Assembly: GCF_013363755.1 (NCBI RefSeq)
Contig: NZ_CP054842.1
Span: forward strand, 111,732-175,731
DNA: 64,000 bases
Origin: Comamonas antarctica
GTDB taxonomy: Bacteria; Pseudomonadota; Gammaproteobacteria; Burkholderiales; Burkholderiaceae_C
Direction: 5' to 3'
Part shown: piece after piece, positions 27,760 through 37,669 of the stretch
Numbering within the stretch: the stretch's first letter is position 1
Layout: each line of letters starts with the position of its first letter
The notes under the pieces: model-generated
What the model was told of the DNA's origin: nothing
The model's input: only the letters and a program-made list of their open reading frames with translations
Databases searched by the model: none
Made by a program: the position numbers and the translations under genes

Positions 27760-30012
27760 TCATGGTCGCCCTGTCTTTTTGATGGCATTCGGTGTCCGTC
27801 CATCAGGCGTAATGGTGTCGCTCAGGCTGTCGACCAATTTTTCCATTGCTTCGATGCCATCTTCAACCGCAGCACGCTCTGCGTCTTGCAGGGGGATCTC
27901 CTGAAGCATGCGCGTGAGATTCGCTCCCGCTTCGAGCGCCTGGGCCTTGGCTGATTCTTTGGGCAGATAGAACGAACATTTGGCACATGCCATCCGGTGT
28001 GGACATTGATCGAAGAAGTCGTAGGTGCATAACCCGTGTCCGAGGTCATAGTAACGCCAGGGCTCGCCCCGGGCAGCTGCGCCGCTGCGCACTGCATCCT
28101 GGTCGACGAGCACGGCGATCGTGCGCAAGTTGCGCTCGAAGTACCCAGCCCGCTCGATTGCACCCGCGAGCTTAGTCGGTGTCACCGTGACGTAGTGTTG
28201 GGTGGATTGAGGTGAAGCGTGGCCGAGCCAGGCCTGCAGCTCGAATAGACCCAGCGGCTCCCTGGCATTGAAGAGCTGGCTTGCAATGGTGGCGCGCGCG
28301 CGGTGGCTGGTGATGCGCCCGCGTGCGTCTTCCAGTGGTATGCCGGCCTTCCTGCACAACAGCGGAATGAGAGCTCGGTTTAGGTATGCCCCGCCAACGC
28401 GCCTTCCGCGATGCACAAATAGATAATCCACCACGCTACCCGTCTTAGCATCGGTCATGCTCGGATGAGGCAAGCGCTCTCGTTCCCAGGCCTCGACTGC
28501 ATGGCCCACGACGGCATCAACCGGCTTCGTGAAGGCGGTGGACGTCTTGTTGACGGGCACGTCGAGACAACACGTCGGTGAAGCAGCCACATCATGGGGG
28601 CCTGGTTGCCAGCGGATACAACCGATCCGCAGCCGCAGCGATTCGTCGCGGCGTAGTCCTGCGAACAGCCAGAGTGCTGCCAGGGCCCGAATCATCGTGA
28701 TTGGATAGCGTGTTGGTTGATCGGCACAGCCTTGCCGACTTGGGGTAGGTTTCAAATCTTCTTCACTCAGATTGAGACCCGTCCACATTAGCTTTGCCCA
28801 CGCGTCGTCGGCCACGACGCGTGGCTGGGGTCCGATCAGTACACCGACGGCGCGCGGCAACCCGAGCGCGCGCACTGGATCGAAGCGTTGGGGGATCCAC
28901 TCCCATTCCTGAAGGTCACGGAAGAAGCTGCGAACGCTACGCAGATGCGAAGCCTTAGCAGCAGGCTTGAGCGGGCCACCACGCTGCTTCAGGTACATGC
29001 CACCGGGATTCGACCATTGGCCAATCGTCATTCGGGCAACAGTCGCCACGTACTCCAGCGCCGTCGCGCGAGTCCAGTCGGCAGGGCTATTGATCTCAGG
29101 ATGTATTTCGGCGATCCAGCGACCACACTTCAACAGCGCGTAATAGTCTCCCGTGATCGAGGAGGCAGCTCGTACGGCAGTGGCTCTCCAACGCTCGCAC
29201 CACTGCAGCCACTCATCTGGGATACCGTCGGTCGCACGGTACTCGTCTACTGGACGGCGACGATCGTTGACGCGGTGATCCAAGCCATGCGCTAGCAACT
29301 TCAAACGCACCAATGTCCGAGAGAGTGTTGCAACCCCACTGCGAATGAATGCCGCACCGGTCCGAGCAACTTGCTGCAATGTATGAAGGGTCAGGTCTTC
29401 GATACACGGACTGCATTGGATGAGCAGCGCGGTATAGAGCGCATTCGAAACGCTGGGCCGATGGACCGACTTGAAACCGACCTTACTCATCTCGTCGAAA
29501 ACTTGGCGGTTGGCGTGCTCTACGGCCTCGCGTCCGAACACCTTGATCGCGAGGCGGTACGGGAAGAAGCGTCCAATCTCCGTGATCCGATCAAAGCCGC
29601 ACAGGAGATAGGCCACTGCGATGACGTACTGTCGGCAGTTGCCGTTGCCCCCGTAGCGACTTCGGAAGGCCGCTTCGCTGCTGCACATCACGTCGAGCCA
29701 GTCATCGGTGGACCATCCCCAGTAGGCGATACCGCGGTATTGCATCTCGACAATCACAAGGTGAATCACAGAATTGCATGGCGCCTTTGCAGCAGGTATG
29801 CGTTCCAGCAGTTCGTAAAGCGGGCATAACAGTCGCGCCAGTGCTTTACGGGACGCTGTGGGCCATTGCCGTCCATGGCTAGCGAAGTGCACGCGAAGCA
29901 CCTCCAGTGCCGCACGCTCGTTGGCAGTAAGCACAGGGCTGTGTTCCTTGAGCGAAAACGACTTTTGCGGTATCGCATTCGCCGGCGCGATCGCGTTCGC
30001 CACATTGCTCAT
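27760..30012 (-). CDS. Large tyrosine recombinase (TnpB-like)
   Basis: A 750-residue protein. The N-terminal half is an unrecognised helical region. The catalytic tyrosine-recombinase domain lies at about 450-630: WLFAGLRRDESLRLRIGCIR (Arg I), ITSHRARATIASQLF (H-x-x-R box, here SHRAR), and WLGHASPQSTQHYVTVTPT (His/Tyr). A Cys-rich segment follows (QCPHRMACAKCSFYLPKESA), as in Tn554 TnpB relatives. It overlaps the end of the partner gene by 4 bp. The two proteins probably act together in site-specific integration. Confidence 0.85.
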   Translation of the reverse strand: MSNVANAIAPANAIPQKSFSLKEHSPVLTANERAALEVLRVHFASHGRQWPTASRKALARLLCPLYELLERIPAAKAPCNSVIHLVIVEMQYRGIAYWGWSTDDWLDVMCSSEAAFRSRYGGNGNCRQYVIAVAYLLCGFDRITEIGRFFPYRLAIKVFGREAVEHANRQVFDEMSKVGFKSVHRPSVSNALYTALLIQCSPCIEDLTLHTLQQVARTGAAFIRSGVATLSRTLVRLKLLAHGLDHRVNDRRRPVDEYRATDGIPDEWLQWCERWRATAVRAASSITGDYYALLKCGRWIAEIHPEINSPADWTRATALEYVATVARMTIGQWSNPGGMYLKQRGGPLKPAAKASHLRSVRSFFRDLQEWEWIPQRFDPVRALGLPRAVGVLIGPQPRVVADDAWAKLMWTGLNLSEEDLKPTPSRQGCADQPTRYPITMIRALAALWLFAGLRRDESLRLRIGCIRWQPGPHDVAASPTCCLDVPVNKTSTAFTKPVDAVVGHAVEAWERERLPHPSMTDAKTGSVVDYLFVHRGRRVGGAYLNRALIPLLCRKAGIPLEDARGRITSHRARATIASQLFNAREPLGLFELQAWLGHASPQSTQHYVTVTPTKLAGAIERAGYFERNLRTIAVLVDQDAVRSGAAARGEPWRYYDLGHGLCTYDFFDQCPHRMACAKCSFYLPKESAKAQALEAGANLTRMLQEIPLQDAERAAVEDGIEAMEKLVDSLSDTITPDGRTPNAIKKTGRP

Positions 30013-31046
30013 GCTGAGCCTCCCCGGAGTTGGTCCAGTCGTGCCTCATGGACCGCAGCCATGCTGCGCGTAAACCTGTCTGAGAGATCACGCGCGCTCA
30101 GATGAATGTAGAGCAAGGTCGATTGAATGCAGCGATGGCCGGCAAAACGGGCGATCTCCTGGATGTCCCAGCCAGCACGTGCCAGGTCCGTCAGGCAGAG
30201 GTGACGGAAGCTGTGGGTCGTCAGTGCGGGCACCCCGGCGTGCAACGCGAGCCTGTGTACTACTTTCGACCAAGTCCACTTGGTCAGAGGCGTCGCTCGA
30301 TTGCGTGAGGACTCCGATAGGAACAACGGTCCTCGCGGGCTGCCCAAGCGACGACGTTCGGCAAGGTAGGCCACGTAGAGCTCTGCGCTCACCACCGAGT
30401 AGGGAACAATTCGCTCCTGCTGGGTCTTGGTCGTCTCGGCCCGAATGCGAAGCAGGCGTCTTGCCGGATCGATGTCTCCCGTGGCAAGCGAACACAGTTC
30501 CTCCCGACGCAGCGCGCAGTCATACGCAAGGGCGAGCATCAAGCGGTTGCGGATTGGCTCGCTGCACGCCGTGCACAGTAAAGCCTGCCAATCCGAATCG
30601 TCGGGAATCCAGGGAAGCCGCCGCTGAATGGGGATTAGGCCGCGTTGTCCGACACCGAAGCCACCGGAAGCGGGTCCGCGTCGACCGCGCGCGACAGGAT
30701 TCGTTGTTCGCACACCCTCTTCGACCAAGTAGTCATAGAACAACCGGACGACGGTGAGCCGATGGCGGATCGAAGCATTGGCAAGAGCGGAAGCGGTGCT
30801 GGAAGGTACCTCCACGCCACAGGAGCGCCCAGCCAGTTCTCGCACGTAAGCAGCGATCTGAGCACTCCCAACACTTATGACGCTCACCTCCATCCGTCGA
30901 CAGAAACCGAGGTAGTGATCCAGCCCGCGCGCGTAGGCGGCGACGGTATTGGGAGCTCTTAGCAGATCAACCTGCAGGGACACCCACGCGTACGCTCGGG
31001 CATCGCTGCAGAGGTTCGCCAACGCACGCCAAGGTTCTGTAGACAT
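30009..31046 (-). CDS. Tyrosine recombinase (TnpA/XerC-like)
   Basis: A 345-residue integrase. The N-terminal SAM-like domain has NTVAAYARGLDHYLGFCRRM. The catalytic domain has DCALRREELCSLATGDID (Arg), TTHSFRHLCLTDLARAGWD (HxxR) and FAGHRCIQSTLLYIHLSARD (His and the nucleophile Tyr). The full set of residues is present, so it should be active. It is the first gene next to the umuC boundary, as expected for the enzyme that recognises this end. GAGG precedes the ATG. Confidence 0.9.
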   Translation of the reverse strand: MSTEPWRALANLCSDARAYAWVSLQVDLLRAPNTVAAYARGLDHYLGFCRRMEVSVISVGSAQIAAYVRELAGRSCGVEVPSSTASALANASIRHRLTVVRLFYDYLVEEGVRTTNPVARGRRGPASGGFGVGQRGLIPIQRRLPWIPDDSDWQALLCTACSEPIRNRLMLALAYDCALRREELCSLATGDIDPARRLLRIRAETTKTQQERIVPYSVVSAELYVAYLAERRRLGSPRGPLFLSESSRNRATPLTKWTWSKVVHRLALHAGVPALTTHSFRHLCLTDLARAGWDIQEIARFAGHRCIQSTLLYIHLSARDLSDRFTRSMAAVHEARLDQLRGGSA

Positions 31047-31119
31047 AGTGCCTCCTGTGATTGCCTAAGCTACTCCAGTTGGGCACGGCAGTCAGTCAGA
31101 CATTCCACGTAACAGATAA

Positions 31120-32295
31120 GCCAAGGCGCTGGGAGTCAAGATGGGCCAGCCGTATTATCAGATCCGTGGCTTGGAGCAAACGGCCGGGCTGGTGTGCCTG
31201 TCGGCCAACTTCGAACTCTATGGCGACCTCAGCGACCGGATGATGAGCCTGGCGGCCGGCCTGGGCCCGTTGCAGGAAATCTACAGCATCGACGAGAGCT
31301 TCATTGGTGATTTGGAAGGCATCGTCGATATAACAAACCGCGCCCGTGCCATCCGCTCGCGCATTTATCGCTGGACCAGCCTGCTGACCTGTGTCGGCCT
31401 GGCGCCGACTAAGACCCTGGCCAAGCTCTGTAACCATGTGGCCAAGGACGCCGAGCGCAAGCTGGGCAGCTACCCAAGGGAGCTTGCCCAGGTCTGCAAC
31501 TGGGCGGAAATGGACACGGTCACCCAACAGGACATTTTGCAACGCACACCGGCCGGGGAAGTCTGGGGCATAGGCCGCCGGATCGCCGCAAAGCTGGCGG
31601 AGCAGGGGGTGCTAACGGCTTGGGACGTGACCCAGATGCCCGCAACCAAGGCCAAAACCGTGGGCAGCGTAGTGCTCGAACGCACCGTGCGCGAACTCCA
31701 GGGAACGAGTTGTATCAGCCTGGACGAGGCCCCAGCGCCAAAGCAGCAGATCGCTTGTACGCGCAGTTTTGGCCAGGCGGTAACCGCGCTGCCGCCCCTG
31801 ATCGAAGCCGTGAGCGAGTTCGCGACGCGCGCCGCGGAAAAACTGCGCCAAGGCGGCCAGCGCGCAGGCGCGCTGCAGGTTTTCGCGCACACCTCCCCGT
31901 TTCGGCCCGGACCGCGCTTTTACCAATCGGCAACGATTCAACTGCAGCCGCCGACCGCCGACACCAAGCTGCTGGTCGGAGCCGCCGTGGCCGGCCTGCG
32001 CTCCATCTACGCGCCGGGCTACCAGTTGGCCAAGGCCGGGGTGATGCTGCTGGATCTGGGATCGGCCGCAGTTGCGCAGCGCGAATTACTTTTTACCGAA
32101 ACTGCGGCAGCGCGTGATCAAGGCCCATTGATGGAAATCATGGACCGCATCAACGGGCGCTGGGGCAAGGCCACGGTGCATGTGGGAAGCACCGGGGACA
32201 CAGCCGCTGCGGCGTCCGACTGGAAGATGAAGCAGGAGCGCAGGACCCCGCGCTACACCACGGTGCTGGCCGAGATTCCGATTGCGCGGGCTTAA
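31120..32295 (+). pseudogene. umuC: umuC/rulB (DNA polymerase V subunit), 5'-truncated
   Basis: The frame starts with AKALGVKMGQPYYQIRGLEQ, which corresponds to about residue 44 of UmuC, and runs to the normal end. The catalytic SIDESF, the CVGLAPTKTLAKLCNH segment and VWGIGRRI are present; the N-terminal Asp of the active site is lost. The in-frame codon just upstream is TAA (31117-31119), inside foreign DNA. An ATG at 31141 could give a shortened product but it would lack polymerase activity. The break marks insertion of the recombinase module. No umuD is seen. Confidence 0.92.
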
Positions 32296-32355
32296 TCGCT
32301 GGTTGCCTGCGCCGCGGCTTATCGGCGCAGTGCCTGTGGAGGATGGCCGGTTTAT

Positions 32356-32375
32356 GAAGAGGCTATGGCCTCTTC
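32356..32375. terminator. Stem-loop between umuC and the DUF932 gene
   Basis: GAAGAGGC, loop TATG, GCCTCTTC: an 8-bp perfect stem between two convergent genes. No long T-run follows on either strand, so its strength as a terminator is doubtful. Confidence 0.45.
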
Positions 32376-32388
32376 CTTCATGCATCCA

Positions 32389-33216
32389 TCAGCCCTTGAG
32401 CTGTTTCATCCCTTCGGCCAGGATCCATAACGCGCGGTTGATTTTCAGGTTCTGGTCAATGCCCTGAATAGGCCGTGTGCTGTGTCTGCGCCCGGTCGCC
32501 GTACGTCCATGCAGGCCGCCTTGGGTCAGATTCTCTTGCACGCGGTTATAGGCGCTCCACAGATCAGGGCTATCGTCTTCGAGGCGGCGCGGCACCAAAA
32601 GTTGCGCTGGTGTGATGGGCACGGGCGTGGCCAAGCTCTCGTACTTCAGAGACAGCGCGGCCTGGGCGAACACTTCCTGTTCGCCCGCGGTCAGCGTGGT
32701 GGCGCGCATGGCATCGCGGTGCTCGTCGACCAGCTTGAAGCCATCGCGAACGACAAAGGCGCCATCCACCACCTGGCCGATGACATCGCCCTTGTGGGGA
32801 ATTCGCACATCGGCCATGACATCGCCGCAGACCAGGCCGTTGTTGCAGACGAATCGGAACATGCCCGCCAGCATCTGGTAGCTGCTGCTGCCGTCGTGGG
32901 AATTCAGCAGAATGATTTCATTGGCCTCGGCACCATTGAGCTGATCGGCATGGCGCAGCCGGAGCATGTGCTTTGTGTGCTCGCGCTTGCCTTCGTCGCG
33001 CACGCAGGTCTGGCACACCATGAAAGGTTGAAACCCTTCCTTGCGCAGTTCCGAAAGAATCGCGCTGGTCGCAATGTAGCGGTATCGATCTGACCGGCTG
33101 GCGTGCTTTTCCTCCGCAAAGATAGAGGGTGCCACCTCGCGAATTTGCGCATCGGACAGCGGGCAGTCGCTGCGCAGGGCGGGGGAGTGGGAAGCGAAAC
33201 GTGATGCGAGTTGCAT
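32389..33216 (-). CDS. DUF932 (phage/plasmid-related) protein
   Basis: A 275-residue protein of the DUF932 family, common on plasmids and integrative elements. It shows DRYRYIATSAILSELRKEGF near the N-terminus, HMLRLRHADQLNGAEANEII, and RFVCNNGLVCGDVMADVRIP with HKGDVIGQVVDGAFVVRDGF. The ATG at 33216 with AGGAG in front is chosen over the longer frame to 33267. The function is unknown. The gene is preceded by a large, structured noncoding region. Confidence 0.88.
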   Translation of the reverse strand: MQLASRFASHSPALRSDCPLSDAQIREVAPSIFAEEKHASRSDRYRYIATSAILSELRKEGFQPFMVCQTCVRDEGKREHTKHMLRLRHADQLNGAEANEIILLNSHDGSSSYQMLAGMFRFVCNNGLVCGDVMADVRIPHKGDVIGQVVDGAFVVRDGFKLVDEHRDAMRATTLTAGEQEVFAQAALSLKYESLATPVPITPAQLLVPRRLEDDSPDLWSAYNRVQENLTQGGLHGRTATGRRHSTRPIQGIDQNLKINRALWILAEGMKQLKG

Positions 33217-33955
33217 GGTCTTTCTCCTGGGTTGGCTGCTGTGGTTCCAAGGCTGACCGGATTCCAAGATTCGGAGCCGGTTGTGGCTTTGGTTGATTCG
33301 GCGCAGCGACCTGGGCCGGTCCTGTTGCCGCCGTCTTTCCTGAGTTCATCGCCCGCGTAAACCGAAGCCAGCGAGTGACTGGCCGTCAAGGAGGCAAGCG
33401 CAGGGTAGGTGCGGCCCGCAGGCGCTAGCCGAGGACTCGGCCCTGCGCGCCTTGACGGCCAGGCACCGCTGGCTACGGTCGCGGAAAAGGCGATGAACTG
33501 GGGAAAGACGGCCAGCGGCCTACAGACCAGGTCGCTGCGCCGAATCAACGCCGCGCGGCGAGCGCCGCTGCATGCCGCAGGCATGCCTGGCTGGTGCCTG
33601 CCCGATCAGGCGCAGCCTGGTCGGCGGTACTTCAGGGGCGCCAAACAACGTGCGGCGGGGATGGTCCGCAGGACGATCCCCTGGAGCGCAAGCGAAGCGC
33701 GCAGGCCGGAACGGCCGAAGGCATCAGGGATCGAAGCCGGAAACGGCTGCGCCGCACAACGCGGCGCGGGGCGAAGACCGAGAGCCCGCCGGCGGAACGC
33801 CGGGATGCTCAGCAGCAAGAGGGGATCGCCAAAGACACACCCATGCGCCATGACCGCCGCTACTTTTGACCTATTCAAATGCGCACTAAGCGCGCGACAG
33901 AGGTCGTCAATGCGGGGATAGACCACAAGACAGGAGCCATGCCACGTGGCTGTGG
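33217..33955. other. Structured GC-rich noncoding region upstream of DUF932
   Basis: About 740 bp without a recognisable gene; open frames here are shadows of high GC. It contains the 99-bp inverted repeat listed next and several further short hairpins (for example around GCATGCCGCAGGCATGC at about 33569-33585). It may hold the DUF932 promoter and a DNA or RNA element. Confidence 0.6.
33293..33548. repeat. Long imperfect inverted repeat, 99-bp arms
   Basis: The left arm 33293-33391 begins TTGATTCGGCGCAGCGACCT and ends GGCCGTCAAGG. The right arm 33450-33548 is its reverse complement with scattered mismatches. The outer 21 bp and the inner 11 bp are perfect; GTCTTTCC, AGTTCATCGCC and AGCCAGCG are also shared. 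A 58-base loop separates the arms. As RNA or single-stranded DNA it would form a long hairpin. Confidence 0.8.
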
Positions 33956-35157
33956 TTATGGGCTGATCGGCGGCTTCGACATGTGGACGTACATCGCCCA
34001 CAGTGCCAGAAAAGCGCTCAGACCCAGAAGCGAAGTGACCCAGAGCGATCCCAAGCCCCACCGAGACATGACCAGGCCGAAGAGAAACGGAGAGCCGGCC
34101 TGCACAATGCGCGCAGGCACCATCAGCCAGCCTTGGCGCTGGCCATAGCCCTGAGCGCCAAACACTTTGAGCGGCAGCGTGCCCACGGCAATGGTCAGGA
34201 TTCCATTCCCAAGCCCATGCACGATGGTAAAAAGACTGGCGCCAGGAGCACCCATAAGCCCCAGTGAAATGGCCGCAACAGGATGCGCAAGAATTGCCAG
34301 CCTTGCGGACAGCAGTGGGTGGGCGTTTCGCAGGAATCCGTACTCCACCAGACGCCCTGCCACCTGTGCCGGACCGACCAGCGCAGCAGCGCCAATGGCG
34401 ACTGCCACCGCCACGCCACGCCCGTGCTCTGCAGAAGCTGAGGGAGGTGGGCTGCCATGGCCGTGCTGATGAACCAAGATACCGCAAACACATAGGCCAT
34501 CAGATAGGCGATATGCCGGCGAGGTTGGGCTCCGCTATTTGGCGGGACGTCTGCCTTTGTCTGTTCGCCATCGCTGTGCTCTTTTCCGGTCAGCGCTGCC
34601 ATCTGTGGCAAAAGCAGGTTGAGCGGCAGTCCCAGAACAAGGTGAAGCAGCGCCCAAGTCATGCACGCCTCACGCCAGCCAAAATCGTGTGCAAGGTAGC
34701 TGGAAAGCGGCCACCCCAGGGTGCTGGCAAAGCCGGCCAAGAGCGTGATGCCCGTGATAGCGCGGCGAGCATCCTGGCCATACAGGCGCACGACGGTGGC
34801 AAAAGCGGCCTCGTACAGGCCCCCGCCCATGGCAATGCCCATCACGGCCCAGCCCAGGAAAACATGGCTGGCTTGTGTGGCCTGACTCAAAATAATCAGC
34901 CCTGCGGCAAATACGAGGTTGCTGCTGATCAACACTGGGCGACCACCGAATCGGTCGATCAGCCTTCCCGCGACCGGCCCCGTGGCCGCCGCCACCAGCA
35001 GCGCGACAGAGAACGCTGCAAACACTGTGGAGTAGGCGATGCCGACCTCACGACTTATCGGCTCAGCCAGAACGGCTGGCAGGTAGTACGACGACGCCCA
35101 CGATAGTGTTTGTGCCACACCGAGCATGACGGTTACGTGCATGCGGCGTTCAAGCAT
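33956..35157 (-). pseudogene. MFS transporter of the ars operon, frameshifted
   Basis: The first frame (from ATG 35157) gives about 245 residues of an MFS protein: VAQTLSWASSYYLPAVLAEP, then GPVAGRLIDRFGGRPVLISS and TMAAHLPQLLQSTGVA-like. Near 34410-34425, within the repetitive GGCGTGGCGTGGCGGTGG-type run, the frame is lost. The rest continues in another frame as AVAIGAAALVGPAQVAGRLV and on to MYVHMSKPPISP at 33956. Together they make a normal 12-helix MFS of about 400 residues. It follows arsH and may export an arsenic species. A one-base sequencing or slippage error could also explain it. Confidence 0.85.
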
Positions 35158-35165
35158 GGCGGTAT

Positions 35166-35885
35166 TTAGATGCTGCGTTGGTTGACCCGACGGGACAGCG
35201 CTTCTGCGGTTTCCCGCCGTTCGCTGTAGCGGTCTACCAGGTAGTCTGCGCAGTCACGGGTCAGGAGGGTGAACTTCACCAGCTCCTCCATCACATCCAC
35301 CACCCGTTCGTAGTACGAGGAAGGCTTCATGCGACCGGCCTCATCAAATTCCATGAACGCCTTGGCCACCGACGACTGATTGGGGATGGTGAGCATGCGC
35401 ATCCAGCGACCCAGCACGCGCATCTGGTTGACGGCATTGAAAGACTGCGAGCCCCCAGAGACCTGCATCAAGGCCAAGGTCTTGCCCTGGGTCGGTCGAA
35501 CAGCACCCATCGACAACGGAATCCAGTCGATCTGGGCTTTGAGGATGCCGGTCATGGCGCCATGGCGCTCCGGAGAGGTCCAAACCATGCCTTCCGCCCA
35601 TTGCGCCAGCTCACGCAATTCCCGGACCTTGGGATGGCTGTCCGGCGCGTCGTCGGGCAGCGGCAGCCCGCGCGGATCAAAAATGCGGGGCTCGGCGCCC
35701 ATCTTGCGCAGCAGCCGGGCCGCCTCTTCGGTCAGCAGCTGGCTGAAGGAGCGTTCACGGGCAGATCCGTACAGCAGCAGGATGCGAGGCGCATGCGTTG
35801 ACCGTGTCTCTGGCAGCAGGCGCGCCAAGTCAGGCGCATCGAATGACAAGGTGTCGAGGTTCGGTAGATCAGTGCTTTGCAACAC
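35166..35885 (-). CDS. arsH: ArsH NADPH-dependent FMN reductase
   Basis: A 239-residue flavoprotein. It shows [20 protein letters not shown] (FMN phosphate loop), [20 protein letters not shown], and the ArsH-specific [20 protein letters not shown] plus [20 protein letters not shown]. ArsH oxidises trivalent organoarsenicals and reduces other substrates. Its start overlaps the end of arsC by 17 bp, indicating one transcript. Confidence 0.95.
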   Translation of the reverse strand: MLQSTDLPNLDTLSFDAPDLARLLPETRSTHAPRILLLYGSARERSFSQLLTEEAARLLRKMGAEPRIFDPRGLPLPDDAPDSHPKVRELRELAQWAEGMVWTSPERHGAMTGILKAQIDWIPLSMGAVRPTQGKTLALMQVSGGSQSFNAVNQMRVLGRWMRMLTIPNQSSVAKAFMEFDEAGRMKPSSYYERVVDVMEELVKFTLLTRDCADYLVDRYSERRETAEALSRRVNQRSI

Positions 35886-36300
35886 GTTGTCCTTTGGCGT
35901 TGATGACGGCTTCGCCGTCTTCCTTGGAAAAAGCCCCTTGCTGGGGTTGAGGCAGGATGTCCAGCACGGCCTCCGATGGCCGGCACAGGCGTGTTCCCAG
36001 CGGCGTCACCACAATCGGGCGGTTCATCAGAATCGGGTGCTGGAGCATGAAGTCGATCAACTGAGGGTCGGTCCACTTCGGGTCCGCCAAGCCGAGCTCA
36101 TCGAACGGAGTACCTTTTTGCCGCAGGACCTCACGCACCGGAATTCCCAGGTCCGCCACAAGCCGCTCCAGAGTGGTGCGGTCGGGAGGCGTCCTGAGGT
36201 ATTCAATGACGGTGGGATCTTCGCCGCTGTTGCGGATCAATGCCAACACATTGCGTGACGTGCCGCAGGCGGGGTTGTGATAGATCGTGATCGTGTTCAT
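35869..36300 (-). CDS. arsC: Glutaredoxin-dependent arsenate reductase ArsC
   Basis: A 143-residue ArsC of the glutaredoxin-coupled class. The N-terminus [20 protein letters not shown] has the catalytic Cys in NPACGTSRN, and the arginines in [13 protein letters not shown] and [20 protein letters not shown] bind arsenate. The start is ATG at 36300. The cluster also encodes a phosphatase-type arsenate reductase (37670-38176), so two electron-donor systems can be used. Confidence 0.95.
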   Translation of the reverse strand: MNTITIYHNPACGTSRNVLALIRNSGEDPTVIEYLRTPPDRTTLERLVADLGIPVREVLRQKGTPFDELGLADPKWTDPQLIDFMLQHPILMNRPIVVTPLGTRLCRPSEAVLDILPQPQQGAFSKEDGEAVINAKGQRVAKH

Positions 36301-36324
36301 GCCGGGTCCGTACAAGGTGTGGAT

Positions 36325-37617
36325 TCAAGCGAATAGGCTCAGGCGCAATGCGAGAGCTGCCAAGGTAACGAGGAGCACCGGAACGGTGAGCACGGCGCCG
36401 ACCTTGAAGTAGTAGCCCCAGCCAATCGTGGTGCCTTTCTTGGCCAGAACGTGCAGCCACAACAACGTGGCCAGACTGCCGATGGGAGTGATCTTGGGGC
36501 CCAGGTCGCAGCCAATCACATTGGCGTAGATCATGGCTTCCTTGACGACACCGCTGGCACCCGACGCATCAATGGACAAGGCGCCGATCAATACGGTCGG
36601 CATGTTGTTCATCACGGAAGACAGCAGGGCCGAGAGAAGGCCGGTCCCCATGGCCGCTCCCCATACGCCGCCCTGCGCAAAAATGTTCAGCAGCGACGCG
36701 ATGTCATCGGTCAGCCCGGCATTGCGCAAGCCATAAACGACCAGGTACATGCCCAGGGAGAACACCACGATCTGCCAAGGCGCGCCATGCAGTACCTTGC
36801 GCGTGGAAATGACCGATCCGCGCGCAGCGACCGCCAGCAGCAAGGCGGCGCCTGCACCCGCGACGACGCTGACCGGCACCCCCAGGGGCTCCAGTGCAAA
36901 AAAGCCCACCAGCAGCAATACCAGCACGACCCAGCCAGCGCGAAAGGTTGGAAGATCCCGAATCGCGTCGGCAGGGCGCTTGAGCTGGGTGAGATCGTAG
37001 GTCGCAGGAATGTCGCGCCGGAAAAACAGCATCAGTACCGCCAGACTGGACAGCACCGCAGCGATGTTGACGGGCACCATCACGGCCGCGTATTCGTTGA
37101 AGCCAATCTTGAAGAAATCGGCGGACACGATATTGACCAGGTTGGACACGATCAACGGCAGGCTGGCGGTGTCGGCAATGAAGCCTGCGGCCATGACAAA
37201 AGCCAGCGTGGCTACCGGCGAAAAACCCAGGGCCACGAGCATGGCCATCACTATGGGCGTGAGAATCAGCGCGGCACCGTCATTGGCGAACAGTGCCGAC
37301 ACCGCCGCACCGAGCAGCACGATGAACGCAAAAAGCTTGGAGCCTTTGCCGCCACCCCAGCGGGCAAAGTGCAGCGCCGCCCATTCAAAGAAGCCGGCTT
37401 CATCCAGCAGCAGGCTGATGATGATCACCGCCACAAAAGTGGCTGTGGCGTTCCACACGATGTTCCAGACGATCGGAATGTCTGCCAGGTGCACCACGCC
37501 GAGCAGTAGCGCTACCACAGCACCTAGAGAAGCACTCCAGCCAATACCCAATCCTCGCGGCTGCCAGATAACCAACACAAGGGTGAAAACAAAGATCAGG
37601 ACAGCAGTAAGCATCAT
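36325..37617 (-). CDS. arsB: ArsB arsenite efflux permease
   Basis: About 430 residues with 11-12 membrane helices. Typical ArsB segments include [60 protein letters not shown] and [20 protein letters not shown], the last holding the conserved GSLATLLW element. It exports As(III) or Sb(III). ATG 37617 is used; the TTG at 37629 is less likely. It lies between the two arsenate reductase genes. Confidence 0.95.
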   Translation of the reverse strand: MMLTAVLIFVFTLVLVIWQPRGLGIGWSASLGAVVALLLGVVHLADIPIVWNIVWNATATFVAVIIISLLLDEAGFFEWAALHFARWGGGKGSKLFAFIVLLGAAVSALFANDGAALILTPIVMAMLVALGFSPVATLAFVMAAGFIADTASLPLIVSNLVNIVSADFFKIGFNEYAAVMVPVNIAAVLSSLAVLMLFFRRDIPATYDLTQLKRPADAIRDLPTFRAGWVVLVLLLVGFFALEPLGVPVSVVAGAGAALLLAVAARGSVISTRKVLHGAPWQIVVFSLGMYLVVYGLRNAGLTDDIASLLNIFAQGGVWGAAMGTGLLSALLSSVMNNMPTVLIGALSIDASGASGVVKEAMIYANVIGCDLGPKITPIGSLATLLWLHVLAKKGTTIGWGYYFKVGAVLTVPVLLVTLAALALRLSLFA

Positions 37618-37669
37618 GCCGGAGTGCAATGGGTTGACAGGAGGGGATCGAGGATGACGGCGCAGGGGT

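Larger units (their letters stand above)
27738..31119 (-). mobile_element. Two-recombinase (Tn554/rulB-type) integration module
   Basis: Two overlapping tyrosine-recombinase genes at the edge of the copper island, followed by 73 bp of noncoding DNA that ends abruptly inside umuC at about 31117-31120. The arrangement resembles Tn554 (tnpA, tnpB) and the integron-like elements reported in rulB of Pseudomonas. The other end of the element is not seen; the missing 5' end of umuC is not in this window, so the element may extend left through the copper genes and past position 1. Confidence 0.65.

Noticed and set aside
33293..33548. CRISPR array or IS in the repeat-rich region upstream of DUF932
   Set aside because: There are just two arms in opposite orientation and no direct repeat-spacer pattern; no transposase is linked.
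33409..33921. Plus-strand frames of 90-170 residues upstream of DUF932
   Set aside because: Overlapping frames in all phases due to high GC; no family, no ribosome site, and the region forms the inverted repeat.
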